Below, one piece after another: positions 9,784-14,030 of a stretch of DNA of 14,030 nucleotides (position 1 is its first letter; each line of letters opens with the position of its first letter). Made by a program: the position numbers and the translations under genes. The notes under the pieces were generated by a model that saw only the letters and a program-made list of their open reading frames with translations, was not told the DNA's origin and did not search any database. Source of the DNA: Pleurotus ostreatus/Saccharomyces cerevisiae fusant (lineage: Eukaryota > Opisthokonta). The stretch is from assembly GCA_024196135.1 (NCBI GenBank), contig JAMQCK010000918.1, positions 1 through 14,030 on the forward strand. Reading direction: 5' to 3'.

Positions 9784-9840
9784 GTGTCGCTCTTTGTAGG
9801 GGGTGTCGCACTTCCGAAAAGGGTGTGTCGTGTCGCATCT
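9784..9840 (-). repeat. Right terminal inverted repeat
   Basis: This 57-bp arm, read on the minus strand, starts AGATGCGACA. It matches the left arm at 53 of 57 positions. Three of the four differences are CpG in the left arm against CpA here. Its inner end joins a 14-bp perfect palindrome, GCGACACGTGTCGC, at 9777-9790. Confidence 0.85.
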
Positions 9841-9861
9841 TGTATATACTCCTTTCCAAAG

Positions 9862-10894
9862 GAGGCAGCAAGCGCGCGGTACGGTCCGGCCCGAGGCGAC
9901 GCACAGTCCGGTGACGGAAGTAAATCGCATCGGCGCGGCCTTTTCTCCTGGCTCTACCCTTCATCCTGCTTTGCTATCCACCAGAAAAACGCGAAGTGGC
10001 CGGGGAGGACAGAGCTGTGCGAAGTCCATATCTGCGCGCCCTTCAGCCCACCACAATGAAGGAATATCCCTGATTGGCTGAGGCACATCTGCGACTTCGA
10101 ATTCAACTTCTCATCAAAATCTCTGAATCCGTCGTGCCGCGCCATCGTCCATCAGCCACCCCCCAGTCATGTCCTCAGGGAACAGGAACAGGATCGTGTA
10201 CATATACCACAAGACAACAGTCGCTGAACGTGTGGGCTTCCAGCACTACTGACAGCTGCTGCGGCTTGGCAGCGACTGGACGGAGGCGTCCTTGGAGTCC
10301 TGCAAGCTCCTGCAAGTCCTCCCCACCTACATGCGGCCGCATATCTACAAAGAAGATCATAGAGCACACGAAGTGCTGCGATCTTTCCTCTACGTACCTA
10401 TCTACCGTCTACCTATCTCTCTCGGTCGCTTTACCCCAGCAGACGCTACACCTGATCGATACTTTGTGGCCTATACCGTCGATCCCCGGTAGATGGATGG
10501 CCTTCCGCAACCCCGCCGCTGGCGACGTTCTTCCGACTTTAGCCATTGCTCTGCGGCGCCCTGGACTCGTAGTGGTACGCTGCATTCCTCGGGCCTCCTC
10601 GGTTCCCTGCCAGCAGCGTTCCAGCTCTATATTTCGGAATACACGAACACGCGCCGGAGGTCTGACACTGCCCATCACGCCGCCCGCCTTCCAGGCCCAC
10701 CTCTGTCGGAGTCTTCACGACCATCTCATCATTGTTTGCAACCCTGAGCACACGGCGCCCAACTTTGCCGCCCGCAACCGCGCAGTAATAGGCATTTATG
10801 GTCTAGATTGATCAACGCTCCAGCATACATATACCGGGCCTTTCATCGCGCATCCATCCGTTTCGCCGCCATCCCCTCCTTCTTTCCTGCCACC
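9862..10894. other. Long intergenic region before tyrosinase
   Basis: About 1 kb separates the transposon from the tyrosinase start. It contains ATTGG (a reverse CCAAT) at 10073-10077, the weak coding candidate at about 10169-10560 described separately, a TATC/TACC-rich stretch at about 10391-10425, and a TATA-like ATACATATACC at about 10824-10834, some 60-70 bp upstream of the tyrosinase ATG. The last part should be the tyrosinase promoter. No RNA gene was seen. Confidence 0.5.
10169..10560 (+). other. Possible unassigned small gene or gene remnant
   Basis: An ATG at 10169 opens a 27-codon frame (starting MSSGNRNRIVY) that ends in TGA at 10250-10252. The same frame resumes directly after the TGA with protein-like sequence (LLRLGSDWTEASLESCK, then LPTYMRPHIYKEDHRAHEVL) up to about 10394. 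There a GTACCT donor and a CCCCAG acceptor at about 10439 would join it to a frame reading TLHLIDTLWPIP and GRWMAFRNPAAGD. A short intron (from GTGTAC at about 10196 to CTGACAG) could remove the TGA; otherwise it is a remnant. I do not recognise the product. The opposite strand is also open for 64 codons in the same register, so one of the two is a shadow. Confidence is low. Confidence 0.2.
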
Positions 10895-12466
10895 ATGGTC
10901 CGCAACTTACTTGCGCTCCTCGTCTGCGCCGCGCCCGCGCTTTCTGCGGCCGTCAGGGAGCAGTCCCCGGTCAACGTCTCGCAAGAGTGCACGAACCCGG
11001 TTGTGCGACGCGAGTGGCGCAGTCTCTCCCCGGATGAGCGCCAGCAGTGGTTGGATGCTATCAAGGTGCGTGCTTTACCTCGTTCCGCGCGTCATTGCCA
11101 ACTTCTCACTGTTATCAAGTGCATGGCAAGCCTTCCTCACACGGACGACTTGGTCGTTGAAGTGGGCAAGGGAGACATCGGCCCCATTAACGCGTCGGGC
11201 TCGTACTACGATGGTGAGCTCTGGTCGCGATCGTGAGGAGTACGCGTGTCTCAGCGTACCACAGACTTTGCCTACGTGCATATGGATCAGAACCCGGTGG
11301 TGAGTACATTGTTCAATAACGTGTGCGCTGGCAGTTAATCAGACGCGTTCTCCTCAGGTCCACTTTACCGCGAGGTTTGTTACGTGAAATGCCCCCGATC
11401 AGTATACCAACCCCTCCCTAGATTCTTCCCCTTCCACCGCGCGTACGTTCACAAGATCGACGAGAAGATGCGTACCCTCTGCAACTACACCGGCCCCTCC
11501 GCGCCGTACTGGGATTGGTCCCTTGGTACGCATCCCTTTGAATTCCCTGGAGCGAAATCTGATTGCACGCAGACGCCGCCGATGTCGAGCACTCCACTAT
11601 GTTTGACCCTGATGTTAACGTTAGCGGCCTGGGAGGCTGGGGCGACCCCGAGAACGACTTCCAGCTCGTCGATGGCGCGTTCGCTGACCTCCACTTGACC
11701 TACCCGTCCCCGCATCGCCTCCGTCGCAACTTCACGCAGTACCCCTTCGCGACGGAGGGCAAGGACCCGCAGTTCTACACGCAGCCGTGGATGCCGGGCA
11801 ACGAGACCTTCCAGGGCGACCTCCTCCGCAATCTCACGCAGGGCTACGTCGGCGACTACAAGGGTTTCCACTCGAAAATCGAGGCCTTCCTGGTGAGTTC
11901 ATGTCGGAGTTGCCATTTGGAATCTTGCTGAACTCCGTGCAGACCGCGCACGCCGCCGGTCACCAGATGATTGGTGGCGACATGGGCGGAATCTGTCCTA
12001 CCGGCGACACTGAGTGTGTACCTGGCGCGACATTCACGACTAACGGTACGAGCATCTTTCCGAGTAACTGTTCTTCGACTGACTTCTCATAGACCCGCTC
12101 TTTTGGCTTCACCACTCCGTACGCGTGCAGCCGCACTCCCGCTTATCTCTCGACTAATCATTTCTTTCTAGATGGTCGACAAGATGTGGTTCGACTGGCA
12201 GCACGCCCACGTCGAGGAGAACTTCTACCTGATCGAGGGTGGCTTGACGCCTCACATCGAGAACGCCACTATCTACGCTCAGTACACCACGGGTGGCCCT
12301 CCGGCTCTGGACGTGAGTGCATCTTGTCCTCCTGAATTCCGCCGTCTGACTTCGATGACTCGCACAGTTCAACACCTCCTTGCCCAACAACGGTATGTGG
12401 GAGAACCTTACTGTCTGGGATGTCATGAACACGACGGCTGGCATCTTGTGCTACGTGTACGAGTAA
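10895..12466 (+). CDS. Short secreted tyrosinase (type-3 copper phenol oxidase)
   Basis: A type-3 copper oxidase that hydroxylates or oxidises phenols and catechols to o-quinones (pigment formation or phenol breakdown), probably extracellular. Exons: 10895-11065, 11120-11213, 11265-11299, 11358-11374, 11422-11525, 11573-11892, 11943-12045, 12093-12118, 12172-12312, 12368-12466. They total 1,110 nt, or 369 aa. A signal peptide of about 18-19 residues (MVRNLLALLVCAAPALSAA) opens the protein, and the ATG sits in GCCACCATGG. The CuA ligands are His94 (YVHMD), His102 (VHFTA) and His111 (FFPFHRAYVH). The CuB ligands are His250 and His254 (HAAGH) and His289 (DPLFWLHHSMVD). Other motifs are PYWDWSL and several N-glycosylation sequons (NVS, NAS, NFT, NET, NLT, NAT). 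There is no C-terminal lid domain after the central domain, and no Cys two residues before His102. Both features fit the short secreted fungal class. Whether it has monophenolase or only diphenolase activity cannot be read from sequence. Confidence 0.93.
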
Positions 12467-12716
12467 GGCCACCCTTGCTTGATTATACCAGTACGATACC
12501 CTTGGATCTTAGGCGGGTTTGATAGGGCAACTCATAGACTTAACTTACACTTTCTTTATCGCTGCTGCCATATGTAGTGCAGTAAATACAGTCATTCACT
12601 ACTAATGTAGCAGTGATGTTCTAGCTATCTAATCACAGCCCATGTTGTCTTCGTTTTGTTTCTTGCCAGATACACTAACATGCTGCCACATACTATACCA
12701 TCCACGTCACCTGCAA

Positions 12717-12788
12717 TCCGGTATGGTGTAACGGCTAACATTATCGCCTTTCACGCGATAGCTCGGGGTTCGATTCCCCGTACCGGAA
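12717..12788 (+). tRNA. tRNA-Glu (anticodon UUC)
   Basis: A complete cloverleaf can be drawn. The acceptor stem TCCGGTA (12717-12723) pairs perfectly with TACCGGA (12781-12787), and A12788 is the discriminator base. The anticodon stem ATCGC/GCGAT (12743-12747 and 12755-12759) encloses CTTTCAC, so the anticodon is TTC at 12750-12752. The T-arm is CGGGG-TTCGATT-CCCCG, which includes the B box. There is no intron, and CCA is not encoded, as expected for a eukaryotic nuclear tRNA. Confidence 0.96.
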
Positions 12789-12805
12789 TGGTGATCCTGC
12801 GCTTC

Positions 12806-12812
12806 TTTTTTT
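12806..12812 (+). terminator. RNA polymerase III T-run terminator
   Basis: A run of seven T residues starts 18 nt after the tRNA-Glu discriminator base. Runs of four or more T on the coding strand end Pol III transcripts, and the spacing fits. Confidence 0.8.
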
Positions 12813-13232
12813 GTCGATTTCGGTCTTCAAGCTTCAGAGGCTGGCCTTCTTCTGCTCTCACCAAACAATGAACTCATCTCTGGGGTTTTTGGGTCCGGCC
12901 AATGGACGAGTACTTCTAAGCGAAGCCAACCTATTGCTGTATGTTTGCGACGGTCAGACTTTGATGAGTGCGTGCCACCACGTTATCGTACAGCTAATTC
13001 GACTTCGTAACTTGACAGTCAGCTTATGATTGACAGACGTAGACATCTGCCTGAGAACGACGTGCTTTCCGATGGTTTGACGCCCAACATGGTTCGCAGA
13101 ATTGAAGTCGAGAAAGAGTCACGGTTTGTGACGTAACGCAAACGTGACAAGACAGCGGATCGTGAGCATCGTCGCCCACCCCAGTATCCATCAAGACTCG
13201 CGGCGGCGCCCACCCTCTTCAAGACCCAAAAG
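12813..13232. other. Intergenic: promoter region of eL14
   Basis: This 420-bp stretch lies between the tRNA terminator and the eL14 start. It should hold the ribosomal protein promoter and 5' untranslated region. A CRE-like TGACGTAA lies at 13129-13136, about 100 bp before the ATG. The short frames here match nothing, and I see no further RNA gene. Confidence 0.5.
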
Positions 13233-13928
13233 ATGAGCGTAAGTGTTGCTGCTGCTCGTGCGGTTCCAACGACGTACGACTCTGGGCGGAAACAGTGAAG
13301 AGACGGCTGGATTGAAGGCTGTTGCCCCAGATGACGATCGGGCATATTCGATCGCGAACGTCCTCACCCACCCCTCCTCCCGCTACTTGTCTGGCTCTGA
13401 CATTCGCTTCATGCAGGACTCCACCTTCAAAAGATTCGTCGAGGTTGGCCGCCGTACGTCGAACCCTACAAAACCACGCGTCGATCGTGCTAAACAGATT
13501 TTGCTTACTAGTTGTCATCCTCAAGGCTGGTCCGTTCGCGGGCAAGGTCGCCGTCATTGTCGAGATCATTGACCACAACCGGGTGCGTGCTCTATGCACT
13601 CGATTACAAGCGAAATGTTAACGAAGAAGTACAGGCATTGATCGATGGCCCGACCACCGACGTCCCCCGCCAGTCCTACCCCTTGAAGCACGTCACCCTC
13701 ACCCGCTTTGCCCTCACCAAGCTCCCCCGTGGCGCGCGCTCTGGCGTCGTCAAGAAGGTCGTCGAGGCCGAGGGTATCATCGGCAAGTGGGAGGCTTCGT
13801 CCTGGGCCCAGAAGATCGCCGCCACCCAGAAGAGGCGGTCACTCAACGACTTCGGCCGCTTCAGCGTCATGATCGCGAAGAAGCAGCGGAGAGACGCGGT
13901 GCGCAAGGCGATCAAGTCCAGCGCATGA
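13233..13928 (+). CDS. RPL14: 60S ribosomal protein eL14
   Basis: A structural protein of the large cytosolic ribosomal subunit. Exons: 13233-13238, 13417-13453, 13512-13582, 13635-13928. They total 408 nt, or 135 aa, the usual fungal length. The first exon holds only ATG AGC, so the protein starts MS-DSTFKRFVEVGR. Next come the KOW-like part ILKAGPFAGKVAVIVEIID and HNRALIDGPTT, and then the conserved SWAQKIAA, LNDFGRFSVMIAKKQRRD and a basic end at KSSA. Intron 1 (13239-13416, 178 nt) is about three times longer than the other introns in the window. A long first intron right after the start codon is common in fungal ribosomal protein genes, where it can carry transcription signals. Confidence 0.95.
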
Positions 13929-14030
13929 GCGCCATTCGACTTTCGCTCCGATGTATCTATGCTCTGTCACGCTATGCACTTCATGAGAATGCCATATGCA
14001 CCATGCCCCGCACATTTCGATCAGTTGATT

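Larger units (their letters stand above)
8981..9850. mobile_element. MITE-like non-autonomous DNA transposon with TIRs
   Basis: Positions 8991-9047 and the reverse complement of 9784-9840 are 57-bp terminal inverted repeats matching at 53 of 57 positions without gaps. An 11-bp direct repeat CCTTTCCAAAG lies at 8970-8980 and 9851-9861 (12 bp with the preceding T). The repeats sit 10 nt outside the matched TIR block on both sides, so they are a candidate target-site duplication. The heptamer GCGACAC or its complement recurs about ten times near both ends. The interior (9048-9783) holds only short unconvincing open frames and no transposase, so the copy is non-autonomous. Nine-to-eleven-base duplications are typical of Mutator-like elements, but I cannot assign a superfamily from sequence alone. 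Confidence 0.75.

Noticed and set aside
10175..10369. 64-codon minus-strand open frame opposite the candidate at 10169-10560
   Set aside because: It lies in exact codon register with the plus-strand frame, so either could be a shadow. It has no recognisable motif or supporting splice partners.
10074..10811. 245-codon open frame on the plus strand
   Set aside because: It has no ATG start, is rich in Ser, Thr, Arg and Pro, and shows no family motif. Only a short part of it may belong to the candidate at 10169-10560.
13331..13400. Possible C/D box snoRNA in eL14 intron 1 (ATGACGA and CTGA)
   Set aside because: The C box has a mismatch and the flanks form no terminal stem, so it is not supportable.

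Overview
The window looks like a piece of a basidiomycete (mushroom-type, probably Agaricomycete) nuclear genome. The protein genes are broken by very many short introns: I place 57, nearly all 47-60 nt, with GT(A/G)NGY donors and YAG acceptors. Intergenic gaps are short, coding sequence is GC-rich, and the protein families (short secreted tyrosinase, Rdh54/Rad54B, Qri7, eL14) are eukaryotic. All reading frames were rebuilt by hand from splice signals and family motifs. All five spliced genes come out an exact multiple of three.

Layout, left to right. (1) 1-2234, plus strand: the 3' part of a YtcJ-type amidohydrolase, 16 exons visible, 5' end outside the window. (2) 2235-2639: convergent 3' spacer with a pyrimidine tract. 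(3) 7146-2640, minus strand: a complete Rdh54/Rad54B-type Swi2/Snf2 recombination translocase, about 1,038 aa in 26 exons. Its N-terminus carries a tandemly duplicated module with both intron positions conserved. (4) 7147-7519: its promoter, with two MluI cell-cycle boxes and a CRE-type palindrome. (5) 8925-7520, minus strand: a complete mitochondrial Qri7/OSGEPL1 tRNA threonylcarbamoyl transferase (384 aa, 6 exons). (6) About 8981-9850: a roughly 870-bp non-autonomous DNA transposon (MITE-like). It has 57-bp terminal inverted repeats (53/57 identical) and an 11-12 bp direct repeat on both sides, and it lies only 43-65 bp upstream of the Qri7 start codon. (7) 9862-10894: a long gap before the next gene. 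It holds a CCAAT-type motif and a weak, unassigned chain of open frames. (8) 10895-12466, plus strand: a short secreted tyrosinase (369 aa, 10 exons) with all six copper histidines. (9) 12717-12788: tRNA-Glu(UUC) followed by a T7 terminator. (10) 13233-13928, plus strand: ribosomal protein eL14 (135 aa, 4 exons).

The genes do not form a pathway. This is ordinary housekeeping and accessory content: recombination repair, mitochondrial tRNA modification, translation, phenol oxidation and amide hydrolysis. I found no clear new biological system. The most interesting items are the transposon at the Qri7 promoter, the intron-bearing internal duplication in Rdh54, three GC-AG introns out of 57, and the cell-cycle-type promoter of the repair gene.
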